A stretch of DNA of 64,000 nt. Source: Teredinibacter turnerae T7901. Lineage in GTDB: Bacteria > Pseudomonadota > Gammaproteobacteria > Pseudomonadales > Cellvibrionaceae. Below are positions 52,334 to 61,881 of this stretch, piece after piece. The stretch spans positions 1,968,764 through 2,032,763 of the forward strand of contig NC_012997.1 of assembly GCF_000023025.1 (NCBI RefSeq), given 5' to 3'. Below the pieces are notes generated by a model. That model did no database searches. It saw only the letters and a program-made list of their open reading frames with translations, and was not told the DNA's origin. The position numbers and the translations under genes are program-made. Numbering within the stretch: position 1 is the first letter of the stretch; each line of letters begins with the position of its first letter.

Positions 52334-53752
52334 ATGATATTTTCCTTTCTACTTTTTCTCGCTTTTTTTACCGCCGTTGGTATTTCATCCTGGTTGAAAA
52401 GTCAGGGCACTAAAAAAGATTATTATTTAGCCAGTTCATCGATTGCTCCTTGGCTGGTGGGACTGTCCGCTGTCGCCACGAATAATAGTGGTTACATGTT
52501 TATCGGTCTTATCGGTTATACCTATATCGCCGGTCTCTCATCTATCTGGCTGATGCTGGGGTGGATATGCGGTGACTTTGTTGCTTCTTTGTTTGTTCAC
52601 AAGCGGTTGCACAAAGCGACTGAAAACAACAGTGAGGTGAGCTACGCGGGTGTACTCGCGAACTGGTACGGCGAAAGCCGCGACGGCCTGCAGCGTTTGA
52701 TAGGCGTGATTTCTCTGCTGTTTTTGCTGACGTACGCTGCGGCCCAGTTAGTAGCAGGAAGTAAAGCGCTACACGTACTGCTTTCATGGCCAATATGGTC
52801 GGGCGCCGTTGTGGGGGCGGTGGTCGTGGCGCTCTATTGTCTCGCGGGTGGCATTCGGGCATCAATCTGGACCGATGCAGCTCAATCGATTGTTATGATC
52901 GGCGCCATGGCTCTGTTGTTGGCTGTCGCGATTGCCAGCCTTGGGGGTATCGGCGGCACCCTTGATGCACTGGGGCAGATCGACGGTTTTCTAAATGTGC
53001 TTCCGGGCGATTTACCCGTACCGGGAATTACCGGTTGGATATTGTTCACCTTTGGCTGGTTCGTGGCGGGAGCCTCTGTTATTGGACAGCCCCATGTGAT
53101 GGTGCGGTTTATGGCGCTGGAGCACAGTCAGAAGATGGTTCAGGCGCGGGTATGGTATTACACCTGGTTTGTCGTATTTTGGGCGATGGCCAATGGTGTT
53201 GGCATGCTATCCAGGGTATACCTGCCTGAGGTTGGGTCATTCGATGCGGAACTCGCACTGCCCACGCTTGCACAGGAGCTGCTTTCACCGTTTTTTGTGG
53301 GAATGATTCTCGCGGGTATTTTTGCGGCAACTATGTCCACCGCCGATTCGCTGTTGTTAAGCTGTTCAGCGGCTATCACACACGACATTATTCCGCACTC
53401 ACTCGAACAACCATGGATTTTGAAACTAGCGACCGTGTTGATTACCGGTATCGCGCTTTTGATTGCGCTGGCGAACAATCAGAGTGTTTTCAGTATGGTG
53501 ATAATGGCGTGGTCTGGCCTTGGCAGTGCGTTTGCGCCGCTGCTTATAGCGCAGAGCCTTGGGCGACGGCCCTCCCAAATACTTGCAATAATCGCTATCA
53601 CTGTTGGTTTTACCACGGCGTTATTGTGGCGCCACTTTGGGTTCCACAATATTATTTTTGAAGGTGTGGCTGGCATCGCCGCTGGGCTCATCACTCTTTA
53701 TGCTGTGCCGGAGCGTGCGCTCAGGTTGAGTGTGAGCCAATCAGAATCCTGA
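52334..53752 (+). CDS. Sodium:solute symporter (SSS family)
   Basis: 472 residues with about thirteen membrane helices, from ATG 52334; the in-frame upstream start at 52274 would add a hydrophilic stretch before the first helix. SSS hallmarks: DYYLASSSIAPWLVGLSAVATNNSGYMFIG-like first core helices (Na+-site region), GGIRASIWTDAAQSIVMI, GQPHVMVRFMAL, and GIFAATMSTADSLLLSCSAA, the last typical of PutP-type transporters. Proline or another small solute is a plausible cargo but not determinable. It can use the Na+ gradient made by Nqr. Confidence 0.92.
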   Translation: MIFSFLLFLAFFTAVGISSWLKSQGTKKDYYLASSSIAPWLVGLSAVATNNSGYMFIGLIGYTYIAGLSSIWLMLGWICGDFVASLFVHKRLHKATENNSEVSYAGVLANWYGESRDGLQRLIGVISLLFLLTYAAAQLVAGSKALHVLLSWPIWSGAVVGAVVVALYCLAGGIRASIWTDAAQSIVMIGAMALLLAVAIASLGGIGGTLDALGQIDGFLNVLPGDLPVPGITGWILFTFGWFVAGASVIGQPHVMVRFMALEHSQKMVQARVWYYTWFVVFWAMANGVGMLSRVYLPEVGSFDAELALPTLAQELLSPFFVGMILAGIFAATMSTADSLLLSCSAAITHDIIPHSLEQPWILKLATVLITGIALLIALANNQSVFSMVIMAWSGLGSAFAPLLIAQSLGRRPSQILAIIAITVGFTTALLWRHFGFHNIIFEGVAGIAAGLITLYAVPERALRLSVSQSES

Positions 53753-53764
53753 TTGATAGGCTGC

Positions 53765-53787
53765 TTGATTGATTGATTGATTGATTG
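53765..53787. repeat. TTGA tetranucleotide tract
   Basis: Five full TTGA units plus TTG lie between the convergent ends of the symporter and protease genes. It is outside any coding region, so length change would not shift a frame. Confidence 0.85.
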
Positions 53788-53813
53788 TGCGTAGCGACGT
53801 CTGTTCTACAGTT

Positions 53814-56579
53814 TCAATCAACAACTGGCTGCCATTTAATATCCAGCTTAACTTTGGTTTTCGCGTCGGCGTTATTGTCTGGCGGAAGTAGGTTAAAGCT
53901 AAAACCGCTGGCGGGCACCGCCGCACTGCCAAAGGGCAAGTGCGGGTTTAAATAACCTGCTGCACTGGTGTCATCGAAGTGGTTTACGGGGGCGAAGTTG
54001 TCTTCGGCCACGGGCACCATGTGTGAGTTTTCCGCGTGGAAATAGCGGATACCACCCGCGAAGGGGGTGATCGCGAAAGGCGCGTCCGCAGAGTGCGCGT
54101 TGCGTAACATGCGGTCGTACAAGCGATATTGAATTTCGCCGTTTTTGATTTTGTAGTGAAACAATCCCCCCATCCCCTCGTAGGCTTCTCGTTCCTTGCC
54201 GGGCAAAACTTCGTTAATCAGGGTGTAGCTGTACAACAACTGACGGCCATCATAGGTTAGTGCTTCAGCAGGCGGTACGGGGGCATCACAGCGCGACTTG
54301 TCTTTTTTCGTTAAATCGACCGGGTAGTAAGCAGGGCGTCTGGTGTTGCACATTACTTCGATAAAACTTTGTTTAAGAATGCCTTGTGCGCCCTTGTCGA
54401 ACTGGTAGTAGTGCCAGGACCCATCCGTTTTATAGTAGTCGTCGGGTACAGACGGCAGACGAAATTCCTGTGGGTTGGCGTCTACCAGCAGAAGAAATCC
54501 ATTCCCAGGGCCAAATTGTGACGGCTCGTTTTGGCTCCATAAATACGAGCCATTGTAGTACCACACCAGCACGCCCGATCGATAGCGAAAATCCAGCGCC
54601 CGCAAATCATTTTGGTGGTCACCAGGAAAGAAAGTGAAGCCTGGTTCATTAATGTTTTGATCGTAGTTAACACCATTCGCGAAGCGCTCTTCCGGGTCTC
54701 GATACTCCAGCAAATAGTAATGTGGGACGCGGATATCGTGACTACCGCCACTCAAGGAGAAGCCTGTGGATTTCCAGCCATCAAGTAGATGATCTTCAAA
54801 ATCTTCTGTGAAACCGATTGCGGGAATTGCGATATTGTCGATAAGCGCTCCGTCCTCCACGGCAGCCATATCGGAATAGTAGTGAAATCGCAATTGAATT
54901 GTTTTGCCCTTAAATGGGCTGAGGTCGAATTGTGCAGTCACCCATTGCGCGTGATCACAGGGTTCTATCGCATCAGCTTTTATCTGCTCTTCTGCGGGTT
55001 TTCGGCGGGCTGATGGATCGCAGTTTTGCGCAGTTTCAACTTTTCCATCGCCGTCGTAGTCACCGCTTAACCCTGTAAAACCGGGAATAGTACCGATGCC
55101 ATCGTGCCCCCGTTTGGACGACATTACACTGTGGCGATCAAGCGCACTGGATTTGTCTGTCGGCATTAAGCGTAAAAAGTTTTCTCCATCATCGGAAATC
55201 TCAACGTACAGGTAATCCCAATCCGCTTCGATTTTAAACCAGGTATCAAAACTGAGGGCAATGTCCGGAGAGGTTGCCAGGCTGAGGTCAAACTCCCGTT
55301 CCAGAAAATGATTCAGGCTGTTACCTTGCCCGGTATAGGCAGCCCAGCTACCTTGTGCATCTTGCAATGGCCCCATACGCAAGCGACGAATTTTGGGAGG
55401 CAACACAACCATCGCTGCGTCGCAGGCTTTGCTGCCTCCGCTTTGCCAGTCGTTCATGGTTTTAAGGTACAGGGATTGTGTCTGAGCACCGCCTGCCTCG
55501 GGCGGCATCACAATACAGGGTTTGGACCAACCTAACACCATCCGCGACCACGTGCTCATTTCCTGTGGAACAGGGCCCACCGTTGAACTCATTAAATCCC
55601 AGCTTGCCGTTGAGTTACTGGTTTCTCTGGCGTAAATATCGGGCAAGCCCAGAGAGTGGCCGAACTCGTGGATGAAAGTCGAAACGGAGGTGTACTCGGA
55701 TTGCATGTTGTAGTCGTACACCCATAAATGTTCATTTAAGGGGATACCGCCGCGACGGTTATCGAGGCCTCCAACCTTGGGCCCTTTGCCATTATTTTTA
55801 GTCAGGGAGAAGCGGTGTGGCCAAATGCGCTGGGCGCATTCCTGTTCATTTGGAGCGAGTGCGTTATAGCGATCACTCGGTGCATTGGTTGTCAGTTTTT
55901 CGTCGAGTGAATACAGCCCCTGGCAGGATGACTGGCCTTTACCTGCAAACACCAAAACAAAATGATCGATATAGCCATCGGGTTCGTCAAAAATCTGATC
56001 GCCGTCGTAGTCTTCTGGGTCCCAGATGTCGAAATCACTCCACGGGAAATTCGGATTGCTCACAACGGCTTGCGCGAGCGCATCTTCGACCAGTGATTCC
56101 GCGCGCACGTCGTTGCGCCACTGGCCGTCAGAGTTTTGAATGGGCTTGCCGTAGTAGTCTGAAGGGTGATCGACCACCACCGGGTTCAGTACTTCACCAG
56201 TTAAATAGTACTGGCCTTGCGATTGGTGATAAAAATAATGAGTCATGGTTTTTTCGCGAGGCTGACGCAAGTCATCTGCGAACAGCAACTGCTGGAAGTA
56301 GTCGCGATTTTTTTGTGCTGCGTTCGGCTCTCCGGCAAACCGGTCAAACCCCAAATTGCTATAGGCGACAGGAATAATCAGAAGTTTGTGAGGTTTGTCT
56401 ACGGAACTGTAAACAGGGTGAACCGAGTCTGTTTTGATCTGAGGATTACCTAGTTCATCCAGTTTAAACGCGGCGAGATTTTGCATCATCGTCAGGCTGG
56501 GATCGGTCTGCTCGCTTGGTTGAGTACCACACCCAACTAGAATTAAACAGACCAACATACAACTCCAACGCCACTGCAT
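53814..56579 (-). CDS. M6-family metalloprotease, lipoprotein
   Basis: 921 residues. The signal peptide ends in the lipobox LVGC (Cys17), so it is lipid-anchored or surface-exposed. Catalytic zinc motif HEFGHSLGLPD at 304-314 matches the immune-inhibitor-A/M6 family. Asp-rich loops DPEDYDGDQIFDEPDG (about 187-202) and DYDGDGKVE look like calcium-binding or thrombospondin-type sites. The middle has jelly-roll-like carbohydrate-binding or MAM-type segments (ALIDNIAIPAIGFTEDF). It probably degrades extracellular proteins. It ends convergently with the symporter gene; the arsenic operon lies upstream on the same strand. Confidence 0.88.
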   Translation of the reverse strand: MQWRWSCMLVCLILVGCGTQPSEQTDPSLTMMQNLAAFKLDELGNPQIKTDSVHPVYSSVDKPHKLLIIPVAYSNLGFDRFAGEPNAAQKNRDYFQQLLFADDLRQPREKTMTHYFYHQSQGQYYLTGEVLNPVVVDHPSDYYGKPIQNSDGQWRNDVRAESLVEDALAQAVVSNPNFPWSDFDIWDPEDYDGDQIFDEPDGYIDHFVLVFAGKGQSSCQGLYSLDEKLTTNAPSDRYNALAPNEQECAQRIWPHRFSLTKNNGKGPKVGGLDNRRGGIPLNEHLWVYDYNMQSEYTSVSTFIHEFGHSLGLPDIYARETSNSTASWDLMSSTVGPVPQEMSTWSRMVLGWSKPCIVMPPEAGGAQTQSLYLKTMNDWQSGGSKACDAAMVVLPPKIRRLRMGPLQDAQGSWAAYTGQGNSLNHFLEREFDLSLATSPDIALSFDTWFKIEADWDYLYVEISDDGENFLRLMPTDKSSALDRHSVMSSKRGHDGIGTIPGFTGLSGDYDGDGKVETAQNCDPSARRKPAEEQIKADAIEPCDHAQWVTAQFDLSPFKGKTIQLRFHYYSDMAAVEDGALIDNIAIPAIGFTEDFEDHLLDGWKSTGFSLSGGSHDIRVPHYYLLEYRDPEERFANGVNYDQNINEPGFTFFPGDHQNDLRALDFRYRSGVLVWYYNGSYLWSQNEPSQFGPGNGFLLLVDANPQEFRLPSVPDDYYKTDGSWHYYQFDKGAQGILKQSFIEVMCNTRRPAYYPVDLTKKDKSRCDAPVPPAEALTYDGRQLLYSYTLINEVLPGKEREAYEGMGGLFHYKIKNGEIQYRLYDRMLRNAHSADAPFAITPFAGGIRYFHAENSHMVPVAEDNFAPVNHFDDTSAAGYLNPHLPFGSAAVPASGFSFNLLPPDNNADAKTKVKLDIKWQPVVD

Positions 56580-56741
56580 AGACCAACCTCGCGGATAAAA
56601 ATGAATATCTAAAGTGTACGCGAATTGGTATATGTACCGCTAACACTTCTTTGGACAAGGTTATTGCGACACCTAAAGTTGAATGTCGGCGCGATCAAAG
56701 CTGTGTGGTTAAAATTGTTTGGGTGGTGACACTCCGTGCTG

Positions 56742-57767
56742 TTAATTTGCTTCTGGAAACCAGTGGCGTGTGCGATTTGCCAACGCAACCAGCGACAACA
56801 TAACAGGTACTTCTACGAGCACGCCAACGACTGTCGCTAGCGCAGCGCCTGACTGCAAACCGAAGAGAGAAATAGCAACGGCAACCGCGAGTTCGAAAAA
56901 ATTGGACGTGCCGATCATGCAGGCGGGCGCCGCGATTGTATGGGGCAGTTTTAACGCTCGTGCTGCACCGTAGGCCAAAGCAAATATTCCGTAGGTCTGA
57001 ATTAACAGTGGGATTGCGATCATGAGAATCGACAATGGTTGTGCAATGATCGTTCTTGCCTGGAATCCAAACAGCAATACCACTGTTGCCAGCAAGCCAG
57101 TAATCGACACGGGTTTGAGCTTTTCTAGAAAATGGGCGAGTCCGTCTGCATTGTGATTTTTGCTCAGCCAGAAGCGAGTGAAAATACCTGCAACCAGTGG
57201 CAAAACTACATACAGCAGCACCGAGACCAACAGTGTGGTCCAAGGTACCGATACATCACTTACGCCAAGTAAAAACGCTGCAATAGGTGCGAACGCAAAG
57301 ATCATGATAATGTCGTTCGCCGACACTTGCACTAAAGTGTAGTTGGCGTCGCCGCGGGTGAGATGACTCCAGACAAATACCATGGCCGTACAGGGCGCGA
57401 CGCCGAGCAGAATCATCCCGGCAATATATTCTGTCGCCGTTTCGGGCGCGACCCAATCAGCAAAAAGTACGCGAAAGAAAAGCCAGCCTAAAGCCGCCAT
57501 AGTAAAGGGTTTTATCGCCCAGTTTATTACCAGTGTGAGTATCAGGCCGCGCGGCTTTTTCCCTATATCCTTGATCGCAGAAAAGTCGACTTGAACCATC
57601 ATTGGATAAATCATCACCCAAATGAAAACGGCAACCGGGATATTAACGCTGGCAATTTCCAACTCTGCGACGGCGGAAAACAGTGTGGGAAACAGGTTGC
57701 CGAGTAATATTCCTGCGCAAATACACAGGCCCACCCATAGGCTGAGGTAGCGTTCAAACGATCCCAT
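56742..57767 (-). CDS. acr3: Arsenite efflux transporter, ACR3 family
   Basis: Inner-membrane arsenite exporter, 341 residues with ten predicted helices. Conserved ACR3 segments are [56 protein letters not shown] with the essential Cys, [19 protein letters not shown], and [19 protein letters not shown]. Last gene of arsR-arsC-acr3; it starts one base into the arsC stop. Confidence 0.96.
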   Translation of the reverse strand: MGSFERYLSLWVGLCICAGILLGNLFPTLFSAVAELEIASVNIPVAVFIWVMIYPMMVQVDFSAIKDIGKKPRGLILTLVINWAIKPFTMAALGWLFFRVLFADWVAPETATEYIAGMILLGVAPCTAMVFVWSHLTRGDANYTLVQVSANDIIMIFAFAPIAAFLLGVSDVSVPWTTLLVSVLLYVVLPLVAGIFTRFWLSKNHNADGLAHFLEKLKPVSITGLLATVVLLFGFQARTIIAQPLSILMIAIPLLIQTYGIFALAYGAARALKLPHTIAAPACMIGTSNFFELAVAVAISLFGLQSGAALATVVGVLVEVPVMLSLVALANRTRHWFPEAN

Positions 57768-58243
57768 TAGTGAACATCCTCGCCAATTTTTAGTAATTCA
57801 GTGGACCAGCTTGCGCGCGGGCGATCAGCGAGATTCAGTGCAAGCAATGCGTTAATTCGGTTTTCTATGGTTTGCATCACGGCGAGGAATGCTGCGCGGA
57901 CGGTCGCTTCATCCGCTTCGATTTTACTGGGGTCGGGCAGCCCCCAATGAACGGTAACACAGTCGCCAAACCAAACCGGGCATGGTTCACTTGCTGCGCT
58001 ATCGCACACCGTTACCACAATGTCGAGACGTTGGGCGGCAAAATCATTCCACGACTGGCTGTGAAGCCCCTCCGTGCTAATACCCTTTTCCGCTAAATAT
58101 CGCAGTGAGAGCGGATGCACTTCACCCACGGGCTGACTTCCAGCACTATAAGCTGTTAATTTGCCCCCTGCTAAGTGGTTGGCTATGGCCTCACTGAGAA
58201 TACTGCGGCAGCGGTTGTGAGTGCATATAAATAAGATGTTCAT
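57767..58243 (-). CDS. arsC: Arsenate reductase, low-molecular-weight phosphatase type
   Basis: Reduces arsenate to arsenite for export by Acr3. 158 residues. The P-loop is CTHNRCRS (Cys7 as nucleophile, CX5R-like), and further conserved Cys occur in [36 protein letters not shown] is typical of the family found next to ACR3. Reduction partner (thioredoxin or glutaredoxin) not determinable. Its stop overlaps acr3 by one base, and arsR lies 84 bases upstream. Confidence 0.93.
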   Translation of the reverse strand: MNILFICTHNRCRSILSEAIANHLAGGKLTAYSAGSQPVGEVHPLSLRYLAEKGISTEGLHSQSWNDFAAQRLDIVVTVCDSAASEPCPVWFGDCVTVHWGLPDPSKIEADEATVRAAFLAVMQTIENRINALLALNLADRPRASWSTELLKIGEDVH

Positions 58244-58327
58244 TAATTTCTCCTGATCGTCTGCCCGTGGCCCAGGTCAGCTGTTTATCGGCAGTCCACT
58301 TGTTTTTGTGGCTAAGCGATAAATAAA

Positions 58328-58639
58328 TTAACAGCCTGCCAGGGATTTTTTAAGCTGTTCAAGATCTTTGTCGAGGGCAACTACGGCGTTGTTAAGTACG
58401 CCCCGTGCCCATTCCGGAAGTTCTGGATTAATTTGGTAATACACCCACTGACTGCGGCGCTCATCGACGAGGATTCGGCAGTTGCGAAGCTGTGCCAGAT
58501 GGCGCGAAATTTTTGGCTGGGCCTCATTGAGGGCGGCTATCAGGTCGCACACACACAGTTCCTGTTCTTCGTAGATCAGGCAACAAAGCTTTAGACGGGT
58601 GTTGTCAGCGAGGCATTTAAAAAAAACACTGGGGTCCAT
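58328..58639 (-). CDS. arsR: ArsR-family arsenic-responsive repressor
   Basis: 103 residues from ATG 58639 (a frame to 58681 has no domain support). Winged helix-turn-helix with the As(III)-binding motif ELCVCDL (paired Cys), the recognition helix QPKISRHLAQLRNCRIL and a Cys-containing C-terminus (KSLAGC). It represses the operon until arsenite binds. The likely operator is in the AT-rich stretch just upstream (around 58650-58690), but no perfect dyad was found. Confidence 0.95.
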   Translation of the reverse strand: MDPSVFFKCLADNTRLKLCCLIYEEQELCVCDLIAALNEAQPKISRHLAQLRNCRILVDERRSQWVYYQINPELPEWARGVLNNAVVALDKDLEQLKKSLAGC

Positions 58640-58761
58640 CGTTAGGTGGTGTCTGCATATATGGATATGCGAATATAGCAATGTTCATTGACTGAAGCAA
58701 CGACGGCTGAAGTGATTTTAAGGCAAAGGGCGCTACGGTGTTGTAGCACCCGGTTAGCAGG

Positions 58762-61700
58762 TTATATCGCAGAGCGAGAGGGCGGTAATTGTTGTTTTTT
58801 AATCAGATAGAACAGGGCGGGGATCACAATCAATGTCAGCAGCAGTGCGCTGACCATGCCACCGACCATAGGCGCAGCGAGGCGTTGCATCACTTCTGAT
58901 CCCGTACCGCCACTGTGCATGATGGGCAGTAAGCCTGCGATAGTCGCTCCCGTGGTCATGATGACTGGCCTTACACGCCGTGCAGCACCATCGATAATAC
59001 GCTCCCGCAGGCTTACGTCGGTTTTCTCCTCTTCGCCTTGTTGCTGCATCGCCTGGTTAAGGTACACGAGCATGATTACGCCAATCTCCACTGCGACCCC
59101 GGCAAGTGCGATCATTCCCACTGCAGTGGCAACAGAGAAGTTGAAATCGAGCAGGTACAGCAACCAGATACTGCCCGTCAGCGCCAGCGGTAAGCTCCCC
59201 ATTATCATGAGAACGTCGCCAATTTTTCGAAAGCTGAAAAACAGGAACGTAAAGATCAGCCCCAGGGTAAGCGGCAAAACATATTGCAGTTTTTGTTTGG
59301 CGCGTTGCATATATTCGTACTGCCCAGACCAGCGTAGCGCGTACCCGGGCGGTAAATCGAGTTCGCTTGTTAACAATGCTTCTGCGGTTCGCACGTAGGC
59401 GGCTATGTCTTTGCTGCTGGTGTCTATGAAAGTCCAGCCTGTGAGGCGGGCGTTTTCACTCTTTATCACACCTGGGCCGTCTGTAATATGAATTGTTGCA
59501 ACGTCAGCCAAGGTGATTTGCTGGCGAGACGTCGTTACCAGTGGCAGCGCCTGCAATTTTTCCGGTGTGTCTCGATAGTCCTGTGGGTAACGTAAATTAA
59601 CCAGATATCGTTCCTGACCCTCCACAGTTTGGGTCACCGACTGACCGCCGACGGCAAACCCGAGGTTTTGCTGGACCTCCTGGATGCTCATCCCAAACCG
59701 CGCAGCTTCTGCCCTATTGATATCGATATCGATGTAGCGTGCGCCGGACGTTCTTTCGCTATAAACGGAGGTGGTATCGGGGAGCTGTTGTAGCAGCTGC
59801 TCTATACGTTCACCTATGGACTGAATCACGGTTAGGTCTGGCCCGGTTATTTTAATTCCGAGCGGCGTTTTGATACCGGTCGCTAACATATCGATGCGGG
59901 TTTTAATTGGCATCACCCAGGCGTTGGTAATTCCGGGAAGTTTTACTCGGCGATCCAATTCCTGTTTCAGCTTTTCCGTGGTCATGCCCTGTCGCCATTC
60001 GCTTCTTGGTTTGAGCTGAATGAAGGTTTCGATCATTGTCAATGGGGCGGGATCGGTCGCAGTTTCTGCGCGACCGATTTTTCCGAATACCGTTGCGACT
60101 TCGGGCATTCCAGAAATCAGCTTGTCCGTTTGTTGCAGTATTTGTCGAGCCTCACCGATTGATATGGCGGGATAGGTCGTCGGCATATACATTAAATCCC
60201 CCTCATCCAGAGGCGGAATAAACTCACTGCCAATTCGGTTGAGTGGCCAGATGGCGCTGAGCGTAAGTAAAAGCCCAAGCGCGATAACGAGTATCGGCCC
60301 GCGTAGTGCAATGCTTAATATCGCGCGGTAACTGTTGACCATCCAGCGGTTTAAAGGGTTGCGTGATTCAGCCAAAATTCGGCCACGGACGAAATAACCC
60401 ATCAGCACTGGAACCAAGGTGATGGCGAGGATGGCCGCTGCAGCCATGGCGTATGTTTTGGTAAACGCAAGTGGGCTGAACATACGTCCTTCCTGGGCTT
60501 CCAGAGAAAACACCGGCACAAAGCTGACGGTAATAATTAGCAGGCTAAAAAAGAGGGGCGCCCCCACCTCCGAGGCGGCCTTAGTCACGATCTGCCATCG
60601 GTTGCTGGCGTCGATCGTTGTGCGCTCCATGTGCTTGTGCATGTTTTCAATCATCACAATTGCGCCGTCAATCATCGCTCCAATGGCGATAGCGATGCCG
60701 CCGAGCGACATGATGTTCGCGTTGATTCCTTGAAAATACATGACGATAAATGCGCAGAGCACGCCGAGGGGCAGAGTAACAATAGCCACCAGCGCAGACC
60801 GGATATGTAGTAAAAAGACAATGCATACAATGGCCACCACCAGGAATTCTTCTCCCAGCTTTTGCCAGAGATTGCGGATCGCGTTTTCGATAAGTTGTGA
60901 GCGGTCGTAGACGGTTACGACTTCCACACCTTCAGGCAGGCTTTTTTCAAGTGAACGCAAACGGGATTTAACCGCGGCGATAGTGGCCTTGGCGTTTTCA
61001 CCGGATCGCATAACAATGATACCGCCGACGGATTCGCCTTCCCCATTTAACTCAGCGAGCCCCCGTCGCATTTCCGGGCCAATTCCAATGGTGGCGACAT
61101 CACGCAACAGTAGCGGTACGCCACGTTCGTTTACGCCTAACGGGATCAAGCCAATATCCTCTATGTTTTTGAGATAGCCAGTTGCCCTTACCATATATTC
61201 CGCTTCCGACAGCTCCAGTACCGAGGCGCCAACCTCCTGATTCGCCTGCCGGAGCGCGTTGGCAATGTGTGCAATCGGAATTCGGTGAGCTCGTAGCTTT
61301 TGTGGGTCGACAGTTACTTGGTATTGCTTGACCATACCACCAACGGTTGCCACTTCACTGACGCCTGGCGTGGTTTGTAACTCATATTTCAAAAACCAGT
61401 CTTGCAGGCTGCGCAGTTCGCCCAGGGTATGGTTGCCATGGGGATCACGCAGTGCGTAGATATAGACCCACCCGACGCCGGTTGCGTCCGGTCCGAGGGC
61501 CGGTGTTGCGCCCGCAGGGAGCTGTGGCGCCGCCTGGCTTAAATACTCTTGAACTCGACTACGAGCCCAGTACAAGTCTGTTTTATCCTCGAATATCACG
61601 TAAATATAGGAGTCGCCGAAAAACGAGAAACCACGAACGGTTTTGGCTCCGGGCACAGAGAGGAGTGCGGTGCTGAGAGGGTAGGTGACTTGGTCTTGAA

Positions 61701-61881
61701 CCACTTGGGGTGATTGTCCCGGGTACCGGGTTTTTACAATCACCTGTACGTCAGACAAATCAGGAATCGCATCGACGGGGGTATGGCGCACAGCATAGAG
61801 GCCTAGCCCCGTTAAAAATAGGGCGAGTAACAACACCAGCCCTCGATTTAATACAGACCAATGAATTATTTGATTAATCAT
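58762..61881 (-). CDS. cusA: Cu(I)/Ag(I) efflux RND pump CusA
   Basis: Inner-membrane proton-driven pump of 1039 residues, about twelve helices. It is assigned to CusA rather than CzcA by the matching porter-domain region: LMYMPTTYPAISIGEAR, FGKIGRAETATDPAPL, GMTTEKLKQELD, and RIDMLATGIKTPLG with the metal-relay Met (Met672 in E. coli). Another of the three E. coli relay Met positions is shifted by one residue (GMPEV versus MSVPEV). The proton-path motif GAMIDGAIVMIENMHKH is intact. Start ATGA overlaps the cusB stop; operon with cusB. Confidence 0.95.
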   Translation of the reverse strand: MINQIIHWSVLNRGLVLLLALFLTGLGLYAVRHTPVDAIPDLSDVQVIVKTRYPGQSPQVVQDQVTYPLSTALLSVPGAKTVRGFSFFGDSYIYVIFEDKTDLYWARSRVQEYLSQAAPQLPAGATPALGPDATGVGWVYIYALRDPHGNHTLGELRSLQDWFLKYELQTTPGVSEVATVGGMVKQYQVTVDPQKLRAHRIPIAHIANALRQANQEVGASVLELSEAEYMVRATGYLKNIEDIGLIPLGVNERGVPLLLRDVATIGIGPEMRRGLAELNGEGESVGGIIVMRSGENAKATIAAVKSRLRSLEKSLPEGVEVVTVYDRSQLIENAIRNLWQKLGEEFLVVAIVCIVFLLHIRSALVAIVTLPLGVLCAFIVMYFQGINANIMSLGGIAIAIGAMIDGAIVMIENMHKHMERTTIDASNRWQIVTKAASEVGAPLFFSLLIITVSFVPVFSLEAQEGRMFSPLAFTKTYAMAAAAILAITLVPVLMGYFVRGRILAESRNPLNRWMVNSYRAILSIALRGPILVIALGLLLTLSAIWPLNRIGSEFIPPLDEGDLMYMPTTYPAISIGEARQILQQTDKLISGMPEVATVFGKIGRAETATDPAPLTMIETFIQLKPRSEWRQGMTTEKLKQELDRRVKLPGITNAWVMPIKTRIDMLATGIKTPLGIKITGPDLTVIQSIGERIEQLLQQLPDTTSVYSERTSGARYIDIDINRAEAARFGMSIQEVQQNLGFAVGGQSVTQTVEGQERYLVNLRYPQDYRDTPEKLQALPLVTTSRQQITLADVATIHITDGPGVIKSENARLTGWTFIDTSSKDIAAYVRTAEALLTSELDLPPGYALRWSGQYEYMQRAKQKLQYVLPLTLGLIFTFLFFSFRKIGDVLMIMGSLPLALTGSIWLLYLLDFNFSVATAVGMIALAGVAVEIGVIMLVYLNQAMQQQGEEEKTDVSLRERIIDGAARRVRPVIMTTGATIAGLLPIMHSGGTGSEVMQRLAAPMVGGMVSALLLTLIVIPALFYLIKKQQLPPSRSAI

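Noticed and set aside
58856-59398. 180-codon plus-strand frame inside cusA
   Set aside because: Antisense to a strongly supported RND pump; composition reflects the opposite strand.
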